Counted from the first letter of the stretch, positions 10,041 to 19,725 are shown. The stretch: 64,000 bases of DNA from Hypericibacter adhaerens (GCF_008728835.1 NZ_CP042582.1:4328217-4392216), one strand, 5' to 3'. Numbers and translations: made by a program. Notes: a model not told the origin generated them from the sequence alone.

Positions 10041-10460
10041 TCAGATCCGTTCCCAGTATCCCGTCTCGGTGTCGAGGCGCTCCTGCTCCTCGCCGTGGAA
10101 ATCGCCCCGGGAGACGATGCTGACGACCTTGCCGTTCTCGACGATCGGGACATGCCGGAATCCCCCGTCCTCCATCAGCCGCAGGGCGTCGATGGCGGAA
10201 TGGCGGGTCGAGATGCTGCAGGGCTTCTTCGTCATCACTTTGGAAAGCGTCGTCTCGGCCGGATTCCGGCTCTCCGCCATGAGAGCCACGGCGTCGCGGC
10301 CGGTGAAGATGCCGACCAGCTGCTGCGCCTCGTCGACGACCAGGACCGCGCCGATGCGCCGTTCCCGCATCTGGCGGCAGGCTTCGCAGACCGTCGCATG
10401 CGCCGGCAGCGTGAGCGGATGCTTGTGCCGTACTATGTCGGAGATGCGGCGGACCGTCAT
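10041..10460 (-). CDS. CBS-pair domain protein
   Basis: A 139-aa protein consisting of two tandem CBS motifs (about 8-65 and 75-125) and a short charged tail. VLVVDEAQQLVGIFTGRD and HVPIVENGKVVSIVSRGD are the typical CBS strand-helix cores. Stand-alone CBS pairs bind adenine nucleotides and act as energy or redox sensors. A symmetrical FNR/FixK-type box lies 127 bases upstream, suggesting induction under low oxygen, which is common for such genes. It is likely monocistronic, because an operator-like element separates it from the SDR pair. Confidence 0.9.
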   Translation of the reverse strand: MTVRRISDIVRHKHPLTLPAHATVCEACRQMRERRIGAVLVVDEAQQLVGIFTGRDAVALMAESRNPAETTLSKVMTKKPCSISTRHSAIDALRLMEDGGFRHVPIVENGKVVSIVSRGDFHGEEQERLDTETGYWERI

Positions 10461-10586
10461 ATCGGCTCTCCTCTGGCTTCACCCCGTGTCGGTCGGTCTC
10501 GGGCAATGGCGGGATGCCGGAACCGAACGGCCCTCGGCCCCGGCAAGTCCGTTTCAACTTTGTGACAAATCGGAGAGGTTGCCGCG

Positions 10587-10600
10587 TTGACATAAGTCAA
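10587..10600. promoter_or_regulatory. FNR/FixK-type box
   Basis: TTGACATAAGTCAA is a perfectly symmetrical TTGAC-N4-GTCAA site, matching the FNR/FixK/FnrL pattern TTGAY-N4-RTCAA. It lies upstream of the CBS-domain gene; the other flanking gene (M1 aminopeptidase) ends here and is not a target. No FNR-like regulator is encoded in the window. Confidence 0.65.
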
Positions 10601-10672
10601 GACCCGGGGGTGCGACCCCGTTTTCAGCCACGGGGAGCGGTCAAGCTGCCGGCCGCCGGAAGGACTCCGTGC

Positions 10673-13231
10673 CTAGCCGTTGACCTTGAGCCAGGCATCG
10701 ATCTCCGGCAGCCGCTTCGCCTTCACCGACAGCCGGAACTCGAGATCGGCATGGAACCGCTCGACCTGCTTGCGGTTGGCGGCCGGCACGTTCTCGTCGA
10801 TGAAGCGCCGGAGCGCGGGCAGCAGCGCCGGATCGGTCGACATGGCCGCCAGCGAAGGGACGAAATTATAGCGCTGGAGCGCGTCGAGCCGGGCATTCAC
10901 CTCGCTCAGATGCGCCTGCACGAAATCCCAGGCCAGCTTCGTATGGTCGAGCGCCACACGGGCGATCATGGAGGGGCTCGTGGTCTTGGCCGGCTCGTCG
11001 CTCAAGGCCAAAGCGAGATTGCGCTGTGCCAGACCCGGATCGCGGGCCGCGGCGAGCGCCAGGAAATACTGGTCCTTCGCCACCGGGTCGACCGCTGTCT
11101 TCGCCAGGCCGTGCAGCGTCTCATGGAGAGCCGCGTCGGCGGCGAAGCCGACCGTCCGCAGAACGGGCTGCCGGATGGCGGCGGGCAGGGCCGCGGCGTT
11201 CTCGGGATGGGCCACGAAGCTCTGGAAACGCGCCCTCGCCTCGCCGATCACCGCGGAATCGCCGAGCCGGCCGAGCGCGCCGATCAGGTCCTCGCGCAGG
11301 ACCGCGGCATTGTCCGGTTCGCCGGGCCGCCGGTCCCAGCCCACCCGCTCGAAGACGGGCTTGAGGAGGCGCGCGGCATAGGCTTGCAGCGCGGCGCGGC
11401 CGGCCAAGCCGGCATAGAGCGCATCGATCGAGAGCAGCGTCTCGGTGATCTGGCGCCAGATGATCGTATCGGTCGCCGGGTTCGTGCGACGGGTCAGGTC
11501 GAGATAGGAAGCGACCGGCATGAACCCGACCTCGCCCAGGGCCCAGCCGTCATAAAGCAGACCCAGCTGATCGACGGAAGGCAGGTCGGCGAATTTCCCG
11601 GCGAGGCTGGCGAAGGCGTCCGCGCCATAGCGGCTTCTGAAATAGGCCGACTGGCCGGCATTGATCTTGACGGGAAGGCCGCCCTTGACCGGGATCGTGA
11701 CGGGCGCCGGCCCGGCGACGACCGCCTTGCTCACGGCAGCGTTCGCCCCGACCGAGACGGCGGAAACCGGCACATGCCAGGCGAGCGGCTGGCGCGACGC
11801 CTCGTCCACGCCGAAACGATCCTGCCGGACCGTGACGGCGACCTGCCCGCCCTGCGGCTGGGCCTGCTCGACGCTGACCAGGGGGACGCCGGGCTGGCGG
11901 GTGAAATCGTCCGCGATCGTCTTGATGTCCTTGCCGCCCGCCGCCTCGATCGCCGACCAGAGATCGTCCGTCACCGTGTTGGCATAGGCATGCTGGCGCA
12001 TATAGCGCCGGACGCCCTCCCGGAAGATCGCCTCGCCCACATAGTTCTCGAGCATCCGGATGACGGCCTGGCCCTTGCGGTAGGTGATGTCGTCGAAGGC
12101 CTGGTCGGCCTGCGCGCCGGTGGGCACGGGCTGCACCACCGGATGGGTCGTCGCCTTCGCGTCCTGCCTCATCGCCCGCTGGCGCGCGGATTCGGACTGG
12201 AGCCACATCGACCATTCCGGATGGAAGCGGTCGGTCGCCTTGTTCTCCATCCAGGAGGCGAAGCCTTCATTGAGCCAGAGCTCGTCCCACCAGCTCATGG
12301 TCACGAGATTGCCGAACCACATATGCGCCATCTCGTGGGCGATGACGACGAAGACGCGCTGCCGGTCGGATTCGCTCGAGAGCTGCGGATCGAGCAGGAG
12401 GACCTTCTCGAAATAGAGGATGGCGCCCCAGTTCTCCATGGCGGCGAAGCCGCCCGCTCCTGGTGCCGCGATCAGGTCGAGCTTCGGCAGGGGATAGGGG
12501 GTGCCGAAATAATCGTTGAAGTAGCCCAGCAGATCGACGGCGCTGTCGAGCGCGAACTGCCCCTTGAAGGCGCTGCCCCGCCGCGCGATGACAGAGATCG
12601 TGACGCCGCCGGCCTGGGTTTCCAGCCGCTCCAGGTCGCCGATGCCGAGGAACAGCAGATAGGTCGACATCAGCGGGCTTTTCTGGAAGCGGATATACTG
12701 AAGCCCCGCCTCCGACCGGTCGATCCGGTCGACCGGCATGTTGGAGACCGCGGTTTCGTTCGCCGCGATCGTCACGCCGATGGTGAAGGTCGCCTTGCGC
12801 GCGGGCTCGTCCCAGCAGGGCAGGAAGCGCCGCGCCGCCACCGCCTCGAACTGCGTCAGCAGCATCTGTCCGGGGCCCGTCGGCGTCTCGTAGCGCGTGA
12901 CGAAGAGGCCCATGGCGGTCTCGTTGATCTTGCCGCGATAGTCGATCGCGAGATCGTAGCGTCCCGGCGCCAGCGCCTTCTCGAAGGTGAAGCTCACCTG
13001 CTGGCGCTCCGCATCGATCGCCCAGCGGCCGGAGAGCGCCGCGCCGTTGCCGCCGAGCTCGGCCGACTGGAACTCGAGATCGAGGCTGTTCATGACCACG
13101 GTCGAAGTCGCTTCCTCGACGCTGATCGTGATCACCGCGCGTCCCTTGAAGCTCAACGTCTCCAGCCGCGGCGCGATCTCCACCGCGTAATGGATCGGAA
13201 CGGCGTTTCGGGGAAGCTCTGTCTGTGCCAT
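10673..13231 (-). CDS. M1 family zinc aminopeptidase
   Basis: An 852-aa gluzincin of the puromycin-sensitive/ERAP-like type. It has an N-terminal beta-sandwich domain, the exopeptidase motif (AAMEN in GFAAMENWGAILYFE), the zinc site HEMAH with the third ligand Glu in NEGFASW, and a long C-terminal alpha-helical ERAP1_C-like domain. It removes N-terminal residues from peptides. No signal peptide is seen, so it should be cytosolic, with a role in peptide turnover. The downstream intergenic region contains the FNR-type box of the CBS gene. Confidence 0.95.
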   Translation of the reverse strand: MAQTELPRNAVPIHYAVEIAPRLETLSFKGRAVITISVEEATSTVVMNSLDLEFQSAELGGNGAALSGRWAIDAERQQVSFTFEKALAPGRYDLAIDYRGKINETAMGLFVTRYETPTGPGQMLLTQFEAVAARRFLPCWDEPARKATFTIGVTIAANETAVSNMPVDRIDRSEAGLQYIRFQKSPLMSTYLLFLGIGDLERLETQAGGVTISVIARRGSAFKGQFALDSAVDLLGYFNDYFGTPYPLPKLDLIAAPGAGGFAAMENWGAILYFEKVLLLDPQLSSESDRQRVFVVIAHEMAHMWFGNLVTMSWWDELWLNEGFASWMENKATDRFHPEWSMWLQSESARQRAMRQDAKATTHPVVQPVPTGAQADQAFDDITYRKGQAVIRMLENYVGEAIFREGVRRYMRQHAYANTVTDDLWSAIEAAGGKDIKTIADDFTRQPGVPLVSVEQAQPQGGQVAVTVRQDRFGVDEASRQPLAWHVPVSAVSVGANAAVSKAVVAGPAPVTIPVKGGLPVKINAGQSAYFRSRYGADAFASLAGKFADLPSVDQLGLLYDGWALGEVGFMPVASYLDLTRRTNPATDTIIWRQITETLLSIDALYAGLAGRAALQAYAARLLKPVFERVGWDRRPGEPDNAAVLREDLIGALGRLGDSAVIGEARARFQSFVAHPENAAALPAAIRQPVLRTVGFAADAALHETLHGLAKTAVDPVAKDQYFLALAAARDPGLAQRNLALALSDEPAKTTSPSMIARVALDHTKLAWDFVQAHLSEVNARLDALQRYNFVPSLAAMSTDPALLPALRRFIDENVPAANRKQVERFHADLEFRLSVKAKRLPEIDAWLKVNG

Positions 13232-13496
13232 CTCGTCCCTCTTCCTGCAGTGCGCGCCCGACGGTCCCGGCCACCCGTGCCGCCCGGAAGTTATAGGGCG
13301 TTGGATCGCGCGAAGGAAAGGTGGCGAATGACTGCAGCGACCGGCGGCTCTCGACGATCGCTACGGCTCCGTGACGGGTCGGCGCGTTCCCGGATACCTT
13401 TGACTGCAGAACATTAAGTTACTGCAACCATAGCGGTTCCATGACTAGCATAGGCGATGATTCGCCGAATCCCAGGGATCCGGAAGAGGGCGCAGC

Positions 13497-13940
13497 ATGA
13501 AGACGATCATTTTGAGGTTCGCCTTGCTCGGTTTGCTATCGGCGTTACCCATCGGCATGAGCTGGGCCGATGATGCTCAACTGCAGCAACCGGAACAGAC
13601 ATGGATTCAGCCTGCCGGCAGGTATGCGGGCTATCACGAGTTCCTGGATCGGAAGTTCGCAGACCGCCGGTCCCGCGATGTCGCCGCCGGCATATATTCT
13701 GCTGACGTGGCGGCGACATTGGCGAAGTGCGAGGCGGACGCAACGGTCGCCCAGATGACGCCCGAGGATCTGGCGGTGCTGGATGCTGCCGCGCGAGGGG
13801 AAAGGGCCGCCCCGCGTTCCCTCGTCGAGAAAAGCCTGGAATGGCTGACGCAACCGAGCGCGTTCGGCTTGGCCAGGTTGGTGCCGTTCCAGCAGTACTG
13901 CCCGGAGACGTTCGAAAAATACCAGCGCTATCTGCTCTGA
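13497..13940 (+). CDS. Hypothetical exported protein, 147 aa
   Basis: A clear signal peptide (MKTIILRFALLGLLSALP, cleavage likely after SWA at about residue 25) and a GGAAGAGG ribosome binding site mark this as a real gene. The mature part is mainly helical with two cysteines (in AKCEAD and QYCPE), compatible with one disulfide. No family is recognised. It is monocistronic, between the divergent aminopeptidase gene and the AsmA-family gene. Periplasmic location is inferred. Confidence 0.7.
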   Translation: MKTIILRFALLGLLSALPIGMSWADDAQLQQPEQTWIQPAGRYAGYHEFLDRKFADRRSRDVAAGIYSADVAATLAKCEADATVAQMTPEDLAVLDAAARGERAAPRSLVEKSLEWLTQPSAFGLARLVPFQQYCPETFEKYQRYLL

Positions 13941-14149
13941 TCCTGACTTGTCTTGTCCCATGCCCGGCAAGCGAGCCGCGCTGACCCTTGAAGCGCCGCC
14001 GCCCTCGGCGCCGTACCACGGCTCGATCCGGAGCGGTGTCAAATCGGAGAAGGCGATCGATCGCCTTGTGCCGCTGTCCGTTCCTGGGAACGGAGGGTCG
14101 AAGTCCGCGTTGACAGTCTTTGACGGCGTGACACTGCGGGTCCGAGGGC

Positions 14150-16048
14150 ATGAAACGTTTCCTCAAGATCGCCGCCTGGACGGCCGGCATCCTGGTCCTG
14201 CTCATCCTGGCGGCGGGCGGGTTCGTCTATGTCTTCGCGACCTCGGACTATGTCCGTGCCCAGGTCGAGAATCACGCCAATGCGATGTACGGCCGCAAGA
14301 CCAAGATCGGCTCCATCGCCATCGACTGGGGCTCGACCTCGCATATCCGGCTCACGGACGCGCAGCTCTCCAACACCGACTGGGGCAAGGCCGATCACAT
14401 GTTCAAGGCGGAGGAGGTCGAGATCGACATCCGCCTCTGGCCGCTGCTCAAGGGCGATTTTGTCCTGCCGCGGCTGGTGCTGCACAAGCCCGACATCGCG
14501 CTCGAGCGCAACGCCGAAGGCAAATCCAACTGGAGCCCCGAGGAGAGCCCGATGGCGGGCAGCGTCGCCCAGGCGGTGCAGCCCGAGACGCGCAGCGAGA
14601 CGCCGCTGATCAGCCGGATCGAGATCGACGGCGGCCACGTCACCTACACGGACATGCAGCGCCGGCTCGATCTCGAAGGCGAGATCCAGACCGCGACCGG
14701 CCAGGCCGGCGCCGAACCGCAGACCGAGCTCGCGCTCAAGGGCAAGCTCGAGGGACGGCCCTTGACGCTGCATTTCACCGGCGGCTCGGCGCTGATGTTG
14801 CGCGATACCAGCATCCCCTACCCTGCCGATCTCGATATCGGCTTCGGCAACACCAGGCTGAAGGTCAAGGGCACGGTCCAGGACCCCTTCAAGTTCACCG
14901 GCGCCGACCTGCAGCTTTCCCTGTCCGGGTCGGACCTGGCGGACATCTATGTGCTGCTGGGCATCCCGGGCCCGCCGACGCCGCCCTACCAGATCACCGG
15001 CCACCTGACCCGCGACGGCGATGTCTGGCACGTCGCCGATATGAAGCTGCATGCCGGCAAGAGCGATCTCGCGGGCAAGGTCACCATCGACCAGAGCGTC
15101 AAGCCGCCCCATCTCACCGCGGATCTTGTTTCCGACCATCTCGTCTTCGCGGACCTGGCGCCCCTCACCGGCGCCTCTTCCGACGAGGGCACGCCGTCGC
15201 AGCCGGCCGGCAAGAACGAGCTCTTTCCCGACGTCCCGCTCCATCTCGAACGCATGCAGAAGATGGACATGGACGTGACCCTCGATGCCCGGAAGGTGAT
15301 CGCGCCTTCCTATGTTCCGATCGACGCGTTCAAGGTTCAGGTGAAGATCAAGGACGGCCAGCTCCTGGCGAAGCCCGTGGACATCGCCTTCGGCGGCGGC
15401 AGGGTGACGGGCGAGTTCGCCCTGCAATCGCAATCCGACAGCGCCAAGCTCATCACCGATCTCCGGCTCAAGGGCGTGAGGCTCGAGACCTTCTTCCGCG
15501 ATTCACCCTTCTTCGATACCACCAAGGCCACGCTCGGCGGCCGCGTCTCGCTGGCCGGCAGCGGCCGGTCGCTTGCCGATGTCATGAACACGGCCGAGGG
15601 CGACATCGCGGTCGCCATGGATGACGGCTGGGTGAGCGGGCTGATGGTGAGCCTCGCGGGTCTCCAGATCGGCGACGCGCTGGTTCTCTATGTCACCGGC
15701 GACAACAAGATCCCGGTCCATTGCGCCCTGGCGCGCCTGACCTTCGATCATGGCACCGTCGCCTTCGACAAGACCCTGCTCGACACCGAGAAATCGGTGC
15801 TGCATGTCGAAGGAAAAGCCAATCTCGAGACGCAGGCGATCAAGGTCAAGATCGAGGCCGACCCGAAGCATTTCGACCTGCTCGACATCCACGCGCCGGT
15901 GCTGGTCGAGGGAACGATGAAGGACCCGAAGATCTCGATCGACCAGGCGATCCCGATCCCCACGCCCGATCTGGGCGGCGCCGAGGACGTGCCGTGCGAG
16001 CAGATGACCCAGCAGCTCTTCGCGGCCAAGCCGGCACAGAGCGATTGA
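14150..16048 (+). CDS. AsmA-family inner-membrane protein
   Basis: A 632-aa protein with one N-terminal membrane helix (about 7-30, TAGILVLLILAAGGFVYVF), then a long beta-rich periplasmic part typical of AsmA/YhjG proteins. Near the N-terminus it has the family-like ALERNAEGKSNW segment, and near the end a region (KTLLDTEKSVLHVEGKANLETQAI) matching the AsmA C-terminal domain. AsmA-like proteins are bridge-type lipid-transport or outer-membrane-assembly factors; the exact role here is inferred only from the family. The 3' end is convergent with tRNA-Glu, 25 bp away. Confidence 0.85.
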   Translation: MKRFLKIAAWTAGILVLLILAAGGFVYVFATSDYVRAQVENHANAMYGRKTKIGSIAIDWGSTSHIRLTDAQLSNTDWGKADHMFKAEEVEIDIRLWPLLKGDFVLPRLVLHKPDIALERNAEGKSNWSPEESPMAGSVAQAVQPETRSETPLISRIEIDGGHVTYTDMQRRLDLEGEIQTATGQAGAEPQTELALKGKLEGRPLTLHFTGGSALMLRDTSIPYPADLDIGFGNTRLKVKGTVQDPFKFTGADLQLSLSGSDLADIYVLLGIPGPPTPPYQITGHLTRDGDVWHVADMKLHAGKSDLAGKVTIDQSVKPPHLTADLVSDHLVFADLAPLTGASSDEGTPSQPAGKNELFPDVPLHLERMQKMDMDVTLDARKVIAPSYVPIDAFKVQVKIKDGQLLAKPVDIAFGGGRVTGEFALQSQSDSAKLITDLRLKGVRLETFFRDSPFFDTTKATLGGRVSLAGSGRSLADVMNTAEGDIAVAMDDGWVSGLMVSLAGLQIGDALVLYVTGDNKIPVHCALARLTFDHGTVAFDKTLLDTEKSVLHVEGKANLETQAIKVKIEADPKHFDLLDIHAPVLVEGTMKDPKISIDQAIPIPTPDLGGAEDVPCEQMTQQLFAAKPAQSD

Positions 16049-16073
16049 ACCAGGATCGATGTTCGGAAGGGCG

Positions 16074-16149
16074 TGGCGTCCCCTAGGGGATTTGAACCCC
16101 TGTTACCGCCGTGAGAGGGCGGTGTCCTAGGCCACTAGACGAAGGGGAC
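16074..16149 (-). tRNA. tRNA-Glu (anticodon CTC)
   Basis: A complete 76-nt cloverleaf read on the minus strand. The 7-bp acceptor stem is GTCCCCT / AGGGGAC. The anticodon stem CCGCC / GGCGG encloses the loop CTCTCAC with anticodon CTC. The T-arm is AGGGG-TTCAAAT-CCCCT, the discriminator is G, and CCA is encoded in the DNA. It decodes GAG, the favoured Glu codon in this G+C-rich genome. No integrase or repeated tRNA 3' end is visible nearby. Confidence 0.96.
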
Positions 16150-16396
16150 CTACCGCAAGTCGGGCGCTCGGCCATGGGACGGCCGGCCCGGAAGGGCCTT
16201 TGAATAGGGGAAGGGCCGGCCGCGATCAAGCCCTTTCGCGAGGCCTCTCAAGCCCTTGATGCGGCAGGACGTCCCACCGGCCCTGGCTGGCTCGCGCCCC
16301 GGGGCCGCGCTTTCCTTGCCATCAGCCCAAAGAGGCCCGTCCCAGCCGACCGGACGGCGCGTCAAAACCGACAAGCCCCGCGGGACTGGCGGAACG

Positions 16397-16720
16397 CTAG
16401 TTCGCCTTCTTTTCCAGCCGGCCGATCATGCCGTCCGGCGGCCCGTTGAGCGAGCCATCGTCGTTCAGCGTGAAGTCGGCCTGCTCGCCTTCGCAGGTGA
16501 TCGACACGGTCTTGTCCTTTTGGACATAGCTGCAATCGCCTGTCATGGGCCCGAGGGCGACAGCCGCCTTCCCGTCCGACTTGAACTGGATCGACATCGC
16601 ACCCCCGTTGGCCAGGTAGGTGTTGCCTTCCACGTTGTTCGACTTCCCGCAAGCGCTGAGCCCGAGCACGCCCATGGCGATAACCGCGACGAGTGCGGCC
16701 CGCCGATCATGGATTCGCAT
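16397..16720 (-). CDS. Small lipoprotein, 107 aa
   Basis: The signal peptide ends in a lipobox (VLGLSAC, lipidated Cys24), followed by a short beta-rich domain with an internal Cys pair (GDCSYV and ITCEGE) and a C-terminal GMIGRLEKK. The start MRIHDRR is preceded by AGGGGA; a longer start seven codons upstream is less well placed. No named family is recognised. Outer- or inner-membrane periplasmic location is inferred from the lipobox. Confidence 0.75.
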   Translation of the reverse strand: MRIHDRRAALVAVIAMGVLGLSACGKSNNVEGNTYLANGGAMSIQFKSDGKAAVALGPMTGDCSYVQKDKTVSITCEGEQADFTLNDDGSLNGPPDGMIGRLEKKAN

Positions 16721-16816
16721 GATTTTCCCCTGAGATCGCAATCCTAGGCGGAATATTGCCTCCGGGCAGGAACGCTTTCAAGCGGCGGCGGCAATTCGCG
16801 CGCTCTTCTGCCGGCG

Positions 16817-18106
16817 TCAGCCGCCGGCCAGTGCCGGGCTCTTGGTCTTGGCCTGCATACCTGGGCGATAGGCCAGATAGCCGCGCTGCATCGAGATATG
16901 GTCCGCCAGGAACTTGGCGTCGTGCCAGACGCCCCAGATGAAGCTCGATCCCCGGCGCGACAGCCATGGCAGTCCCAGGAAATAGAGCCCCGGCACCTCC
17001 GAAACGCCGCGGCGATGCTTCGGCCGCCCCTTCTCGTCGAAGCTGCCGACCTTCAGCCAGCCATAGTCGACCGCGAAGCCCGTGGCCCAGATGATCGCGG
17101 TGATCCCGGCCTTCGCCAGGTTCAGCTCGCGCAGGGGCTCGCTCACGCAGCGCGGATCGGGCCCGATCTTGCGGGCCTCGGGCTCTTGCGGAAGATCGAG
17201 CCCGTTGCGGGCGATGAAAGCGTCCGCTTCGTCCAGCACCGAGAGGTAGTTCGCATCCCCGTTGGCGATGTTATCGGCCAGGTCCGGCGCGAAGCTCATC
17301 ACCCCGCCCCTGAACCCTTCCGCCCGCCCCACCAGCACCATCCCCCGTTCGGCGAAACGCCGGAAGTCGACGGTCTTGCCGCCATAGGCCCCGCTCACCG
17401 CGATCGTCACATGCTCCTTGCCTTGCGGCGGGGTCTCGGCATCCCACTTGCCCAGCACCCCCAGCCACCAGACGAAGTCGCGCCCGCGATAGCTCCGCGG
17501 CGGCCGGTCGTGCGGACCGACGGACAAGAAGACAGGCTTGCCCGCGCGCAGGAGCTCGTCGGCGATCTGCGCGCCCGAGGAGCCCGCCCCGATCACCAGC
17601 ACCGCACCCTCGGGCAACTGGCCGGGATTGCGGTAGGCGTTGGAATGGATCTGGAACAGCCCCGCACTCTCGGGAACGACGGTGGGGATGATCGGGCGCT
17701 GGAAGGGCCCGGTGGCGGCAACGAGATAGCTGGCCTCGATGGGGCCTTTCGAGGTTTCGACCCGGAAGCCGCGCCGGCCGACATGGCTTCGCACCGACGT
17801 GACCTCGACGCCGCAGCGGATGGGCGCCGCGATCTTTTCCGCGTAAGCGACGAAATAGTCCGCGACGCTCTCCTTGGCGGCGAAGCCGTCGGGGCCGATA
17901 TCGGAAAATTCCAGGCCTGGAAACCGGTCGTGCCAGGCCGGACCGTTGGCCACCAGCGAATCCCATCGCTCCGAACGCCAGCGCTCGGCGATCCGGTGCC
18001 GCTCCAGAACGAGGTGAGGCACCCCGCCCTTGCTCAGATGCTCGCTCATGGCGATGCCGGCCTGACCGGCGCCCACGACGAGCGTTTCCACGTTTTCGAT
18101 CGACAT
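16817..18106 (-). CDS. Flavin-containing monooxygenase-like oxidoreductase (CzcO/YhiN type)
   Basis: A 429-aa two-dinucleotide-binding flavoprotein: N-terminal FAD motif (VVGAGQAGIAMSEHL, about 10-25), a central NADPH motif (VIGAGSSGAQIADEL, about 170-185) and ATGF near the C-terminus. This is the organisation of class B-like FMOs, often annotated as putative K+-transport flavoproteins. It likely uses NADPH and O2 to oxygenate a small organic substrate, which cannot be predicted. It is monocistronic, divergent from no obvious partner. Confidence 0.9.
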   Translation of the reverse strand: MSIENVETLVVGAGQAGIAMSEHLSKGGVPHLVLERHRIAERWRSERWDSLVANGPAWHDRFPGLEFSDIGPDGFAAKESVADYFVAYAEKIAAPIRCGVEVTSVRSHVGRRGFRVETSKGPIEASYLVAATGPFQRPIIPTVVPESAGLFQIHSNAYRNPGQLPEGAVLVIGAGSSGAQIADELLRAGKPVFLSVGPHDRPPRSYRGRDFVWWLGVLGKWDAETPPQGKEHVTIAVSGAYGGKTVDFRRFAERGMVLVGRAEGFRGGVMSFAPDLADNIANGDANYLSVLDEADAFIARNGLDLPQEPEARKIGPDPRCVSEPLRELNLAKAGITAIIWATGFAVDYGWLKVGSFDEKGRPKHRRGVSEVPGLYFLGLPWLSRRGSSFIWGVWHDAKFLADHISMQRGYLAYRPGMQAKTKSPALAGG

Positions 18107-18286
18107 ATCCCGTGTCCTGTCCGGCGATCCTCGGCGAATCCGGGTGGCAGCTTAGCGGAGCCGCTTGCATTCAAAAAATATGAATTCGCGAGGCATTGGT
18201 TCGGTTTTTCCTATGCATGAACGACATGGGAACCCCAACGCGCTGGATAGCGCGCGGCCGCACGGCGTTGAAGAAGTCGGCTTCGA

Positions 18287-19324
18287 CTAAGCCGCGTTGG
18301 CCGCGAGCAGCCGCTTCGCCGCGGCGAGGAAGGCGTCGACCGCGGCGGCCGGCGTGTTCCAGGCCGCGACCAGCCGCAGGAGCTGCGCCCCGTCCCAGCG
18401 ATAGAAGCGGAAGCCCTCGCGTTCGAGACCGGCGACTGCGGGCTCCGGCAGGCGCACGAAGATCTCGTTGGTCTCGACCTCGTATTCGAGCTGGGAGCCC
18501 GGCAGGCGGGCCAGCCCCTCGGCCAGCCGCTTCGCCATGGCGTTGGCATGGCGCGCATTGGCGAGCCAGAGATCGCCCTCGAGATAGGCCTCGAGCTGCG
18601 CCGAGAGATACCGCATCTTGGAGAAGAGATGGCCGCCCCGCTTGCGCCGGAGCTCGAACTCCGGGGTCAGCGTCTTGTCGAACAGAATCACCGCCTCGAC
18701 GCCGAGCGCGCCGTTCTTGGTGGCGCCGAAGGAGAGGGCCTCGACGCCCGCGCGCCAGGTAAGGTCGGCGGGACTGCGGTTCAGCGTCACCAGCGCATTG
18801 GCGAAGCGCGCGCCGTCCATATGGTAGCGCAGGCCATGGCGCTTGCAGGCGGCGCCGACCGCCGCGATCTCCTCCTGGCGATAGACCGCGCCGAACTCGG
18901 TCGCCTGGGTGATGCTGACGGCGGCGGGCTGCACATGATGCACCACGCCCTTGCCGGCCCCGCCCCGCGCCTCGATCTCGGCCGCCGCGATCTTCCCGCC
19001 CTTGCCGCCCAGCGTGACCAGCTTGGCGCCGCCGGTGAAGAACTCGGGCGCGCCGCATTCGTCGACCGCGATATGCGAGACCTCGTGGCAGAAGATGGCG
19101 CCCCAGGGCGGCGTCATGCTGGAGAGCGCCAGCACGTTGGCCGCCGTGCCGGTCGCGACCGGGAACACCGCGCAATCGGTCTCGAAGATCGCCTGGAGCT
19201 TGCGCGTCACGCGCTCGCTGATCGGATCCTCGCCATAGGAGCTGACGGCGTCCCGGTTCGCGGCGACGAGCGCCTCCAGCACCTTCGGATGCGCGCCCGT
19301 CACGTTGTCGCTGCGGAAGTCCAT
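18287..19324 (-). CDS. ltaE: Low-specificity L-threonine aldolase
   Basis: A 345-aa PLP enzyme of fold type I in the beta-eliminating-lyase/threonine aldolase family. N-terminal FRSDNVTGAHP and YGEDPISERV are family hallmarks; the PLP lysine lies in SFGATKNGALG and RYHMDGARFANAL carries the cofactor Asp. It cleaves L-threonine or L-allo-threonine to glycine and acetaldehyde, supplying glycine. Length is normal. It is downstream of the DUF6476 gene on the same strand, 46 bp apart, and may be cotranscribed with it. Confidence 0.93.
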   Translation of the reverse strand: MDFRSDNVTGAHPKVLEALVAANRDAVSSYGEDPISERVTRKLQAIFETDCAVFPVATGTAANVLALSSMTPPWGAIFCHEVSHIAVDECGAPEFFTGGAKLVTLGGKGGKIAAAEIEARGGAGKGVVHHVQPAAVSITQATEFGAVYRQEEIAAVGAACKRHGLRYHMDGARFANALVTLNRSPADLTWRAGVEALSFGATKNGALGVEAVILFDKTLTPEFELRRKRGGHLFSKMRYLSAQLEAYLEGDLWLANARHANAMAKRLAEGLARLPGSQLEYEVETNEIFVRLPEPAVAGLEREGFRFYRWDGAQLLRLVAAWNTPAAAVDAFLAAAKRLLAANAA

Positions 19325-19370
19325 CGTCGCCTCTTTCGTTCAAGCTCGGGAAGGTCGGAAACGGCTCAGA

Positions 19371-19700
19371 TCAGCCCGGCGTGCCGGGGATGAGCCGGCC
19401 GACCACGGTGCCGGTCGCGGGGTCGAGAATGAGGATGTCGGCGCAGGCCGCATCGGCGCTGTTGCCGGTGAGCGGCGTCAGCCGCAGCCAGAGCCGGTCG
19501 GCGGCGGCCGTCATCTCGGCCACCTGGCAGCCCGGCGGCAGCGGCAGCACCACGTCGCCGAGCTGGGCCGTGCCCGTCGCTTCCGAGGTGATCGCCGGTG
19601 TCTTGTGCTGCAGCCGGTTGACGATCGTCGCCACCACGATCGCGACTCCGACCACGATGATGATCCCCATCACGATGACGAGAGCCTTGAGGGCGCGCAT
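19371..19700 (-). CDS. DUF6476-like membrane-anchored protein
   Basis: A 109-aa protein with one N-terminal membrane helix (ALVIVMGIIIVVGVAIVVATIV, interrupted by no charge) and a small extracytoplasmic beta-rich domain with two cysteines. Short anchored proteins of this form next to rluD are seen in many alphaproteobacteria (DUF6476). Function unknown. Its start lies only 25 bp from the start of divergent rluD, so the two promoters must overlap or extend into the coding regions. Confidence 0.7.
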   Translation of the reverse strand: MRALKALVIVMGIIIVVGVAIVVATIVNRLQHKTPAITSEATGTAQLGDVVLPLPPGCQVAEMTAAADRLWLRLTPLTGNSADAACADILILDPATGTVVGRLIPGTPG

Positions 19701-19725
19701 GGAGTTGGTCCAGTCTCGACGGGCG

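Noticed and set aside
10514-13417. A plus-strand open frame of more than 960 codons opposite the M1 aminopeptidase
   Set aside because: It is an antisense shadow of a gene with complete catalytic motifs. Its translation is Arg/Gly/Asp-rich with no domain, which is typical of G+C-rich DNA.
16074-16149. tRNA-Glu as an attachment site of an integrated element
   Set aside because: No integrase gene and no duplicated tRNA 3' end are seen on either side; flanking genes look ordinary.
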